Source: Flavobacteriales bacterium (GTDB lineage: Bacteria > Bacteroidota > Bacteroidia > Flavobacteriales_F > PHOS-HE28). Taken from it: 64,000 nt of DNA. Where the stretch lies: NCBI GenBank assembly GCA_023382455.1, contig JAHDVX010000005.1, positions 62,001 through 126,000 on the forward strand, written 5' to 3'. The position numbers were made by a program, and so were the translations under genes. The notes beneath the pieces are model-generated. The model saw only the letters and a program-made list of their open reading frames with translations. It searched no databases and was not told the DNA's origin. This document shows positions 25,558 through 33,078 of this stretch, piece after piece (the stretch's first letter is position 1; every line of letters begins with the position of its first letter).

Positions 25558-26946
25558 TCAGTATCCCAGCAGCTCCAGCATGCGGTCGGCGCTCTGGGTC
25601 TCGCTGAACACGGTGTCCACGAGGGTGCCGTCGGCCAGGCGGTCGATCAACACGTATTTGGGCTTGGGGATCAGGCAGTGCTGTATGCCACCGTAGCCGC
25701 CCAGCGTGTCCTGGTACGCCCCGGTGTTGAAGAAGCCGAGATACTGCGGCCGGTCCTCGCGGAAGCGCGGCATGTAGATGGCGTTCACGTGCTGCTCGCT
25801 GTTGTAGTAGTCGTCGCTGTCGCAGGTCATGCCCCCGAGGAAGACGCGCTCGTACTCGTCCTCCCAGTTGTTGATGGGCAGCATCAGGAAGCGCCGGTTG
25901 ATGGCCCAGCTGTCGGGCAGCGTGGTCATGAAGCTGCCGTCGATCATGTTCCAGCGCTCCTTCTCGTTCTGCTTTTTCTGGTTGAGGATGCTGAAGAAGG
26001 TGGCGCCGCTTTCCCCCACGGTGTAGCTGCCGAACTCACTGTAGAGGTGGGGCTCCTGCACGCCGTTCTCGTCGCAGATGTCCTTGATGCGTCCCACGAT
26101 CTCGCCTACCATGTATTCCACGTCGAAGTGGCGGTTCAGGCTGTTGTCGATCGGCAGGCCCCCGCCGATGTCCAGGGTGTCCAGGGTGGGGCAGAGCTTC
26201 TTGAGGTCGCAGTACACGTTGACGCACTTGGTCAGCTCGTTCCAGTAGTAGGCGCTGTCGCTGATGCCGGTGTTGATGAAGAAGTGCATGAGCTTGAGCC
26301 GGAACTTGCGCTGCTTGCCCACGTTGCGCATGTAAAAGGGGATGATGTCCTTGTAGCCCACGCCCAGGCGGCTGGTGTAAAACTCGAACTTGGGGGCTTC
26401 CTCCGCCGCGATGCGGATGCCGATGTCGCACGGGCCGGTGATCGCCTCATCCAACGCCCACAGCTCGTTCATGTTGTCGATGATCGGGATCACGTTCACC
26501 CCGTTGTTCTTCAGCCGGCCGATGTTGCGGATGTACCGCTCGTCCTTGTAACCGTTGCACAGGATGATGGATTCGCGCGGCATCTCACCCGATACCATCA
26601 GCTTTTCGATGATGTCGATGTCATACGCACTGCTGGTCTCCAGGCTGACGCCCTTCTTGAGCACCTCGCGCACCACGTAGCTGAACTGGTTGCTCTTGGT
26701 GCAGTAGAAGTAGTCGTACGTGCCCTGGTAGCCATGCTCCTGGAAGGCCTTGGCGAAGTATTGCCGCGCCTGCTCCACCTTCTGGCCGATCCTCGGCAGG
26801 TACATGATCCGCAGCGGCGTGCCATGTTTCTTGATGATCTCCATCAAGGGCAGGCCGTTCCAGGTGAGCTCCCCGTTCTCCAGCCCGAATTCACGCTGGG
26901 GGAAATCAAAGGTCTGCTCGATCAGGTCGATGTAGCGGGTCTTCAT
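25558..26946 (-). CDS. speA: Biosynthetic arginine decarboxylase
   Basis: 462 residues from ATG 26946. It converts arginine to agmatine, the first step of the arginine route to putrescine. It has the PLP-dependent group IV decarboxylase fold: the Schiff-base lysine is Lys84 in YFYCTKSNQFSY, the glycine loop is LDTLDIGGGLPIDNS, the phosphate site is HLYSEFGSYTVGESG, and the C-terminal active-site strand is FLGGMTCDSDDYYNSEQHVN with the catalytic cysteine. It is the short Bacteroidota form; the long E. coli enzyme has over 630 residues. Its partner agmatinase is not here; the ureohydrolase at 58937 looks like arginase instead. The 771 bp upstream carry no intact gene. Confidence 0.92.
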   Translation of the reverse strand: MKTRYIDLIEQTFDFPQREFGLENGELTWNGLPLMEIIKKHGTPLRIMYLPRIGQKVEQARQYFAKAFQEHGYQGTYDYFYCTKSNQFSYVVREVLKKGVSLETSSAYDIDIIEKLMVSGEMPRESIILCNGYKDERYIRNIGRLKNNGVNVIPIIDNMNELWALDEAITGPCDIGIRIAAEEAPKFEFYTSRLGVGYKDIIPFYMRNVGKQRKFRLKLMHFFINTGISDSAYYWNELTKCVNVYCDLKKLCPTLDTLDIGGGLPIDNSLNRHFDVEYMVGEIVGRIKDICDENGVQEPHLYSEFGSYTVGESGATFFSILNQKKQNEKERWNMIDGSFMTTLPDSWAINRRFLMLPINNWEDEYERVFLGGMTCDSDDYYNSEQHVNAIYMPRFREDRPQYLGFFNTGAYQDTLGGYGGIQHCLIPKPKYVLIDRLADGTLVDTVFSETQSADRMLELLGY

Positions 26947-27523
26947 GCCACGAAGGGGGCGGAGAGGTTGAAGGTGTTGGAGGGAAATTGCCCCAGGCCC
27001 CGGTCGTATGGACCGGGGCACGGAGCGTGGACCTGCCCTGTACGGGACAGGCATGGGCCGGTGGAAAGAAGGGCGTTGGCTGGTGCGCGACGGCGGCTCC
27101 GTGCGGCCGCAGGCGGGAGGGTCACGCACGCGTCCATCAGCGGAAGGGAACAAGGGCGCCCAACGGGACCATGGCCTTGGCACACGCCGCCGGGTTGGCC
27201 GACGCGGGTGCATCGCAGATATGGAAGCGGACAGGGGCTGCCATGAACTTGTGGCGTGCAAAGTAATGGCCCCGGAAGTTGTTGTGTCCGCAAGGGTGGA
27301 AAAATGAAGGCGTAGGGCGACGGCCAACATGGTGCAGCCATGGTGGGTGATGGCCGTGCCTTGCTGCGGGATGCACTTCGGCCATGGAACAAATGGACCC
27401 CGGGCATGCGGCCTCATGCTTGCCGGTTCTATCCTGCGGTCTCACCGGTCCAGCGGGCATTTTGTACCGTCCTGCTTGGTGCGTCGAGGCCGTTCCCGGT
27501 GTGCCTCCCAAGGTGATCCATGG

Positions 27524-27634
27524 CGTATGCTCCAGCATCTTCTCCAGGCCGTCCAACAGGATGGGCTGGTCATCGGCCGACAACAAGATGCACGGTGCCT
27601 GATCCAGGAAGATGGTGAAGGCCGGGTTGAACAA
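27524..27634 (-). pseudogene. Remnant of a response-regulator receiver domain
   Basis: The minus-strand translation contains APCILLSADDQPILLDGLEK followed by MLEHTPWITLGGTP, about 37 residues. This matches beta-1, helix-1 and beta-2 of a receiver domain: the double acidic pair (ADD) that binds magnesium, then the DGL helix, then the hydrophobic second strand. The phosphoacceptor Asp, the Thr/Ser, the Lys and the output domain are missing in all three frames downstream. It looks like the 5' end of a LuxR-type response regulator gene left after a deletion. Confidence 0.4.
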
Positions 27635-27660
27635 ACCCCTTCGGGAGATATGGGAGAATG

Positions 27661-27684
27661 TCCCGAACCCCGCGGTAATCGGGA
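27661..27684 (-). terminator. Possible terminator downstream of corA
   Basis: TCCCGA and TCGGGA form a 6-bp stem with a 12-base GC-rich loop, 34 bp after the corA stop. There is no clear T tract, so it may be an mRNA end or Rho-independent only weakly. Confidence 0.3.
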
Positions 27685-27717
27685 AAACCCCGGGTATTGA
27701 TCGTCGGAATTGCGGCT

Positions 27718-28773
27718 TTAGAGCCAGCGCTTATGGCGGAACCAGAGAAGCATGCCGCCCGCGATCGCGGCCATCAGCCCCATCACGGCGAAATAGCCGT
27801 AGGGCCAGCGCAGCTCGGGCATGTTGTCGAAGTTCATGCCGTAGATGCCCACGATGAAGGTGAGCGGGATGAAGATGGTGCTGATCACGGTAAGCAGCTT
27901 CATCACTTGGCCCATGCGCATGTTCAGCCCCGCGTGGTAGGTGTTCTCCAGGTTGGCCAGCTGGTCGCGCAGCATGCCGATGCTTTCAGCGATGTACACG
28001 GTGTGGTCCTGCAAATCGTTGATGTAGCGCCGTGTGCCCTTGTCGATCAGTTCGTTGGGCACGGTGCTCATCCGGCCGGCGAGTTCGCGTGTGGGGGTCA
28101 CCTGGCGCGTCACCTCCATCAGTTTCCGCCGCAGGGCCTGCATGGCCACCAGGTCGGCCGGCCGGGGCCTGTGCATGACGCGGTCCTCCATTTCCTCCAC
28201 GCGCCGGTCCAGGTCCTCCACGATGCTGAAGTAGTTGTCCACGATCACGTCCAGCAAGGAGTAGAGCAGGAAGTCCGCTCCTTTCTTGCGAAGGCGCCCG
28301 GTGTTATGGCGGATGCGGTCGCGCACGGGATCCAGCACGTCCCCCGGCTCGTTCTGGAAACTGATCACCAACCCCTTGGCCAGCACGAAGCTGATCTGCT
28401 CGCTCCATACCTCCCCGCCGTCCGGCGAGAGGCTGAGCATCTTCACCACCACGAAGAGCTGGTCCTGGAATTCGTCGATGGTGGGCCGGTGGTCCGCGTT
28501 CAGCACATCCTCCAGCAGCAGTTGGTGCAGCCCGAAGCGTTCGCCGATGGCCTTGATGGCCTTCAGGTCGGCCAGGCCGTTCACATCGATCCAGGTCACC
28601 GTGCGGCCGGGATCGCCCACCTCGATGCGGTCCGGTGACACGCCGTCCTGCTCGGTGAACTGGTCGCCATCATACACGAAGACCTGTACCGAGGTGTCCA
28701 GCACGGGGTCTTCACCCACCGGGACCAACGATCCCGGGGGCAGGCCTGCCTTTTCACTTCTGACCTTGGCCAT
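27718..28773 (-). CDS. corA: Magnesium/cobalt transporter CorA
   Basis: 351 residues from ATG 28773. CorA forms homopentameric channels for Mg2+, Co2+ and Ni2+. The cytoplasmic funnel makes up most of the protein (VTWIDVNGLADLKAIKAIGE; DHRPTIDEFQDQLFVVVKML; DVIVDNYFSIVEDLDRRVEE). The two C-terminal membrane helices carry the signature GMN at residues 312-314 in IVGIYGMNFDNMP, followed by the family MPEL loop and a basic end (FRHKRWL). Length equals the family norm. The start overlaps the end of the mechanosensitive channel gene by 20 bp, so the two are coupled and perhaps act together in ion balance. Confidence 0.95.
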   Translation of the reverse strand: MAKVRSEKAGLPPGSLVPVGEDPVLDTSVQVFVYDGDQFTEQDGVSPDRIEVGDPGRTVTWIDVNGLADLKAIKAIGERFGLHQLLLEDVLNADHRPTIDEFQDQLFVVVKMLSLSPDGGEVWSEQISFVLAKGLVISFQNEPGDVLDPVRDRIRHNTGRLRKKGADFLLYSLLDVIVDNYFSIVEDLDRRVEEMEDRVMHRPRPADLVAMQALRRKLMEVTRQVTPTRELAGRMSTVPNELIDKGTRRYINDLQDHTVYIAESIGMLRDQLANLENTYHAGLNMRMGQVMKLLTVISTIFIPLTFIVGIYGMNFDNMPELRWPYGYFAVMGLMAAIAGGMLLWFRHKRWL

Positions 28774-29668
28774 GGCTGGCGGTTGGGCGGGTGTGGTCCG
28801 TCTGAATGGCCCTGCGGATGGGCAGCGCGAAGGGGATGCCCTGGGCAAGGAAGGATTCGAGCACGGCCTGGTTCAGGTCGTAGTGCATGCGGCGTGCGGT
28901 CACCGGGTCCTTTGCCCAGACGTACATCCGCAGGGTGATGGCCCCTTCGTTGATCTTCACCAGGCGCACGGTGATCGGCTCGTTGGGGTCCTCCATGTTG
29001 GTGGTGGCCGGGCTGGGGATGCGGTCGGGGTGCAGCAGGGCCTGGTGCTGCATCAGGGCCATGGCCATGTTCACGTCGGCGTGCAGGGCCAGTTCAAATT
29101 CGATGAACTCGCAGGTGCTCTCGTCGCGGATGCTGCTGTTGACGATGCGGTCCTCGCTGAGGATGGAATTGGGGATCACCAGGCGCCGGTTCTCGAATGT
29201 GAGGATGGTGGTATGCCGCAGGTTGATATCCTCCACCACGCCGAAGATGCCGGCCTCCCCGGCCTGGATCATGTCCCCCACGCGGAAGGGCTTGAAGGCC
29301 ACGATGAAGACCCCGCTGATGATGTCGCTCAGGGCCTTCTGCGCCGCAAAGCCGATGACCACCGCCAGGATGCCCGCGCCGGCGAAGAAGGTGAAGGCCA
29401 GTGCGCGCAACGAAGGGATCACGTAGATGATGCCGACCAGCGCCAGGATCACCATCAAGGTGCGCACCCCGTTGCGGAAGAAACGGTAGCGCGTCATCTC
29501 CTCGCGCCCTTGCTCCTTCGAGCGTTTGTAGGCGCGGCGCAGGCCGAAGTAGATCAGCCGCTCCACGAACCAGGCCGCGAACAGGATGGCCGCGATCTTC
29601 AGCACCACCAGCAGGTCCATGCCCAGGCTGCGCAGGAATTGTTCGAATTTTCCGATTTCCGTGTCCAT
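28754..29668 (-). CDS. Small-conductance mechanosensitive channel (MscS family)
   Basis: 304 residues from ATG 29668. MscS-type channels open under membrane tension and release solutes. Three membrane segments are visible (VVLKIAAILFAAWFVERLIY; TLMVILALVGIIYVIPSLRA; ALAFTFFAGAGILAVVIGFA), the last being the pore helix with the glycine/alanine pattern FFAGAGILAVVIGFAAQKAL. The beta domain follows (SGVFIVAFKPFRVGDMIQAG; EDINLRHTTILTFENRRLVI; PNSILSEDRIVN) and then the C-terminal alpha/beta domain. A longer frame starts with GTG at 29716 but an imperfect -7 box (TAAGTTCG, 29684-29691) 15 bp before 29668 supports the shorter start. The 3' end overlaps corA by 20 bp. Confidence 0.93.
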   Translation of the reverse strand: MDTEIGKFEQFLRSLGMDLLVVLKIAAILFAAWFVERLIYFGLRRAYKRSKEQGREEMTRYRFFRNGVRTLMVILALVGIIYVIPSLRALAFTFFAGAGILAVVIGFAAQKALSDIISGVFIVAFKPFRVGDMIQAGEAGIFGVVEDINLRHTTILTFENRRLVIPNSILSEDRIVNSSIRDESTCEFIEFELALHADVNMAMALMQHQALLHPDRIPSPATTNMEDPNEPITVRLVKINEGAITLRMYVWAKDPVTARRMHYDLNQAVLESFLAQGIPFALPIRRAIQTDHTRPTASHGQGQK

Positions 29669-29683
29669 GTCCGGTTCCGTCGG

Positions 29684-29691
29684 CGAACTTA
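29684..29691 (-). promoter_or_regulatory. Predicted -7 box for the mscS-corA operon
   Basis: Minus-strand TAAGTTCG differs from TAnnTTTG at one position. It ends 15 bp before the ATG at 29668 and argues against the longer GTG start at 29716. Confidence 0.35.
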
Positions 29692-29773
29692 GACCGGGCA
29701 CCCTGCAAGGCGTCACCGCGCGCGGAAAGCGATCAACGATCGGCCGTGCATGACCGCTGCCTCATGGCGGTGG

Positions 29774-30481
29774 TCAGACGTCCGCCAAGGAGCTGCGCAG
29801 CTCCACGCCCCCGGCCACCTCCTTGGGTTCCCGGCCATGGCGGAACACCCGCATGCCCACGCCTTCCACGAAGAGCCGGTCGCCTTCCACATGGAGCAGC
29901 GAGCCCTCCCGCAGGCCGGCCACCACGCTCTTGGGGTTCAATGCCAGGTATTCCGCCAAACGCTGGTCGCGGCTTTCACCGCCTTGCCCTGGAATGGTGG
30001 CCTCGGTGTAGTGCGGGTTGATCTGGAAGGTGACCAGGCCCATGGCCCGCAGAGTGGGCACCTCGGTGACGGGCATGTCGTTGGTGGTCATGATCGTGGG
30101 GCAGGCCACGTTGCTGCCCGCGCTCCAGCCGATGTACGGAAGGCCGCCCAGCACCCGCACGCGGATGGCCCGTAGCAGCTCCGTGCTGTACAGGCTGCGC
30201 AGCAATTGGAAGGTGTTGCCGCCACCCACCATCACCGCGTCGGCGCTGCCCAAGGCCTTGGTCTTGTCCGTTTCGGCGTGCAGGCTGAATACCTCGTGGC
30301 CCAACGGGGCCAGGGCCTCGCGCACGCGGTGGGTGTAGTCGTCCTGAGCGATCGTTACGGCCGCGAACGGAACGAAGGCGATCCGCTTCCCGGCGCCCAG
30401 AAAGGCCTCCATGTGCGCACGAGGCCAGCTTAGAAAGGCCTCCCCGGGTATGGTGGAGTTGGACAGAAGAAGAAGTCGCAT
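29774..30481 (-). CDS. pepE: Dipeptidase E (aspartyl dipeptidase, S51 family)
   Basis: 235 residues from ATG 30481. PepE cuts dipeptides with N-terminal aspartate. The nucleophile is Ser120 in GWSAGSNVA, the same residue number as in the Salmonella enzyme, with the catalytic region DAVMVGGGNTFQLL before it and the His in the INPHYTEA segment (about residue 157). The family ending GLREGSLLHVEGDRLFVEGV is present. Length equals the family norm of about 230. It is cytoplasmic, without signal. It probably acts with the secreted dipeptidyl-peptidase at 37809, whose predicted products include dipeptides ending in acidic residues. A possible -7 element (TACCTTG) is at 30501-30507. Confidence 0.93.
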   Translation of the reverse strand: MRLLLLSNSTIPGEAFLSWPRAHMEAFLGAGKRIAFVPFAAVTIAQDDYTHRVREALAPLGHEVFSLHAETDKTKALGSADAVMVGGGNTFQLLRSLYSTELLRAIRVRVLGGLPYIGWSAGSNVACPTIMTTNDMPVTEVPTLRAMGLVTFQINPHYTEATIPGQGGESRDQRLAEYLALNPKSVVAGLREGSLLHVEGDRLFVEGVGMRVFRHGREPKEVAGGVELRSSLADV

Positions 30482-30602
30482 GGTGCCGTGGATGTTGCCG
30501 CAAGGTAGTTTTTTGCCCCGTTGGCCTGCAGGGGGAATGTTGGTCCCTCAACATGAATGGCCGCCCAAGGCGCAGCCCGCTGGCGCCGGACCGATGGTCG
30601 GA

Positions 30603-31073
30603 TCACTTCTTCTTCGGTCCGGGCAACAGCTGTCTCTCATATAGGCTGATCCAATCCTTTACGCTGATCTTCCGCATCAATTGGCCGATCAGCGCGTACG
30701 GGATGGCGTCCGGCTTCTTGAAACGGATGCAGCTCTTGCCCATGTCCAGCTTCTGCTTGCAATGCTTGGGCCATTCGCCGGTGAACCAAGCCAGCAGCGC
30801 CGGGTTGGCATAGATGCCCATGTGATACAGGTTGATGCTCTGCTTCTGTGAGGCGATCCCGGCAAAGGGCAATGGTTCGCTCGGGTTGCAGTGGTAGCCC
30901 GCCGGGTACAGCGCATGCGGCACCACGTAGCCCAAGCCGCCGTAGCTGATGGCTGCCTCAAAGCCCTTGGGCAGGTTCTTCACGATCACTTCGTGCAGTT
31001 TGTGGAAGGCCGCGGCCCGTTCCTCGGGGATGTTAGCGAGGATATCTTGGACGGTGGTGCCGGTTGGTTTCAT
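30603..31073 (-). CDS. DUF1801 (YdhG-like) domain protein
   Basis: 156 residues from ATG 31073; ATG 31109 adds twelve residues. The family features are TVQDILANIPEERAAAFHKL at the start, LPKGFEAAISYGGLGYVVPH in the core, and KSCIRFKKPDAIPYALIGQL near the end, with a tail IGQLMRKISVKDWISLYERQ. The fold is that of frataxin-like/YdhG proteins whose role is unknown. No signal peptide. It ends in GPKKK. It has no neighbour of related function; the T9SS operon downstream of its promoter region starts on the other side of a short gap and may be transcribed separately. Confidence 0.85.
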   Translation of the reverse strand: MKPTGTTVQDILANIPEERAAAFHKLHEVIVKNLPKGFEAAISYGGLGYVVPHALYPAGYHCNPSEPLPFAGIASQKQSINLYHMGIYANPALLAWFTGEWPKHCKQKLDMGKSCIRFKKPDAIPYALIGQLMRKISVKDWISLYERQLLPGPKKK

Positions 31074-31134
31074 GGGCTGGGAGGTTTCTGGCTGGAAGTA
31101 TCGGTGCATTGATCCCGGAACGGGGGCACGTTGC

Positions 31135-33078
31135 TCAGGGCGTACCCATCACCTGCTCCACCTCGATGCGCCGCTCCTTTGCTGCGCCCACGCTGTACAC
31201 GCTGTGGCGGAGGTCATCCAGCCGGTCGCTCACGGAGGTGTCGGCGGTGCTCTTTCCGAACGGTTTGGCAACGAGCGTGAGCCGCCCGCCGTTGACCGCC
31301 GTGCCGTCCAGGTAGGGCAGGAGCTTGGCCCCATCGGCGCGGCGCAGGTAGTTCGCCAGGCTGGCGATGCGGCGCATCGAGAGGTTCTTGTTGTAGTCGC
31401 TCTTGGCCAATGGGCTGGCGTAGCCGCGGATCACCAACGTGATCTGTTGGCCTTCATCCAAGGCTTCGGTGAGCAGCGTGATGAAGTCGTTGAGTTGCGC
31501 ATAGCCTGCTTCCACATGATCCCCGAAGAATGCATCGAAGGCCGCACTGCCGCCCGCGATACTGCTCCAGGCCGAATCGTATGTCGGCTTCAGGGCCTGA
31601 TAGCTGCGGAAGGTCTGGGCATAGTCCAATGTGGTGGTGGTGTCCCAACTGCGTGGATTCGGCTCGTCGTTGTGGAAGTACAGGCGGATGGGCAGCTTTT
31701 CGCGCAGCGAGGTGATGCGCTTGGCTGCCTCAATGGCCCTTACGGTGTCAACGGTAATGATCGGCGGAGGCTCCTTTGCTTGACCTGGATACCGGAACCG
31801 GTACAGGTCGTTGCAGCAGGTGCTTCCTTCTTCCGCGAACGAACCCTCGCGGTTGCTGGTGAACCAGCCCTGCCGGGACTTCCCGTCGTAAGCGGGGTAC
31901 AGGTCGTTCGCCGGTCCGTTGAAGGGCGGACCCATGTTCTCCGGCTTCCCCGGAGCCGCTGTGCTGTACCTGCATTTGAACAGGTCGTAGCCGCCCAGCC
32001 CGGGCAGGAAATCGGAGCTGAAGTAGAGCGTGCTGTCGGTGGCATCGAAATAGGGCGTCACCTCGTTGCCGGGCGTGTTCACCGCAGCGCCCAGCGGTTT
32101 CAATTCGCCCAGCTTGTTGCCTACGAGCAGGCCTTGCCAGATGTCCATGCCGCCTTGTCCGCCCGGCATGTTGCTCGCGAAGAAGAGCATCTCCGCACCT
32201 TCGATGGCGGCCACCATGGGCTGGGTGGCGGTGCTGCCCGGCACACGCAGCAGCACGGTGCCCGTGTCGTCCATGTGGTGCAGGTCCAGCGCATGGATGG
32301 CGAATTCGCCCGGGGCTTCCTCGCGGCTGAAGAAATACCAGCGCCCGTCCAAGCTCCAGGTGCTGTTGGCGTTATTGCGGCCGTTGTCCACGTTGATCGG
32401 CAAGGCTTCCGGTTCCGACCACTTCCCCGCATTTTCATGAGCCCGGAAGATCCTTGCCTTGTAGTCCGCGGTGTCCTCCACCTCGCCGTCCGCATTCACA
32501 TTCCCGCGCAGTGACGTGAAGTACAGCGCGCTGTCCGGCCCGATGCGTGCCCCGAACTCGCTGGCAAAGCTGTTCACCGGCATGGGCAGGTGCTCCACTT
32601 CCACGATGCTGTCGGGCTTCATTTCCATGGCCAGGCGGCAGCCTTCCAGCCCGTTCTCCGCGCGCTGCGCCACCACCGAATGTTTGTCAAGTTCCTTCTG
32701 CTTCACCTTGGCCCAGGTGCGTGCGGCATCGTGGTACTGCACCATGCTCATTTGCATTTCCGCCAGCCAGGGCAGGGCTTCCGGGTGCTTCCGGCCGTGG
32801 TCCTTGCGCTGCACCTTGTCGTAGAAAAGCGCGGCCTCGCCGTACTGGTGGCTCAGCCGGCAGGCCTCGGCGTACTTCCATTGTGTCTCCATGATCCCGG
32901 GTGCCGCCTGCAAGGCCTCGCCGTAATAGCGCGATGCGCCGTAATGCTCGCCCAGCGCCATGGCATGATCGCCCCAAGTGATGAGCTGCGCGGCACTTTG
33001 TGCCGATCCGGCCATGGCCATCAGCACGGCGCCCATCAGCACCAGCAGGCGGAGGCTTCGCTTTCCCGGCTTCATCAC
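31135..33078 (-). CDS. OmpA-family protein with TPR and PD40 repeats, T9SS-associated
   Basis: 647 residues from ATG 33078, overlapping the PorP stop by 4 bp (ATGA-like). After the signal peptide (LRLLVLMGAVLMAMAGSAQ) it has tetratricopeptide-like helices (YGASRYYGEALQAAPGIMET; WKYAEACRLSHQYGEAALFY), then a beta-propeller of PD40-type blades (WSLDGRWYFFSREEAPGEF; GAEMLFFASNMPGGQGGMDI; DSTLYFSSDFLPGLGGYDLF), then an OmpA-like peptidoglycan-binding part (LVIRGYASPLAKSDYNKNLS). Its layout matches PorE/SprE-like outer-membrane partners of PorP. In this operon it would connect the surface protein to the cell wall. The tail after OmpA is longer than usual. Confidence 0.88.
   Translation of the reverse strand: MMKPGKRSLRLLVLMGAVLMAMAGSAQSAAQLITWGDHAMALGEHYGASRYYGEALQAAPGIMETQWKYAEACRLSHQYGEAALFYDKVQRKDHGRKHPEALPWLAEMQMSMVQYHDAARTWAKVKQKELDKHSVVAQRAENGLEGCRLAMEMKPDSIVEVEHLPMPVNSFASEFGARIGPDSALYFTSLRGNVNADGEVEDTADYKARIFRAHENAGKWSEPEALPINVDNGRNNANSTWSLDGRWYFFSREEAPGEFAIHALDLHHMDDTGTVLLRVPGSTATQPMVAAIEGAEMLFFASNMPGGQGGMDIWQGLLVGNKLGELKPLGAAVNTPGNEVTPYFDATDSTLYFSSDFLPGLGGYDLFKCRYSTAAPGKPENMGPPFNGPANDLYPAYDGKSRQGWFTSNREGSFAEEGSTCCNDLYRFRYPGQAKEPPPIITVDTVRAIEAAKRITSLREKLPIRLYFHNDEPNPRSWDTTTTLDYAQTFRSYQALKPTYDSAWSSIAGGSAAFDAFFGDHVEAGYAQLNDFITLLTEALDEGQQITLVIRGYASPLAKSDYNKNLSMRRIASLANYLRRADGAKLLPYLDGTAVNGGRLTLVAKPFGKSTADTSVSDRLDDLRHSVYSVGAAKERRIEVEQVMGTP

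Larger units (their letters stand above)
26947..27717. other. 771-bp region without an intact gene
   Basis: Between speA and corA I see only a receiver-domain remnant (27524-27634, minus), a possible terminator for corA (27661-27684) and an imperfect -7 box at 27259-27266 (minus-strand TTACTTTG) that could start a long speA leader. The other open frames are short, lack homology that I can recognise and look like GC-bias shadows. No RNA gene is recognised. Confidence 0.5.

Noticed and set aside
27137-27523. Continuation of the receiver-domain frame as a real protein
   Set aside because: After the first 37 residues the translation shows no receiver features in any frame, only GC-rich random sequence.
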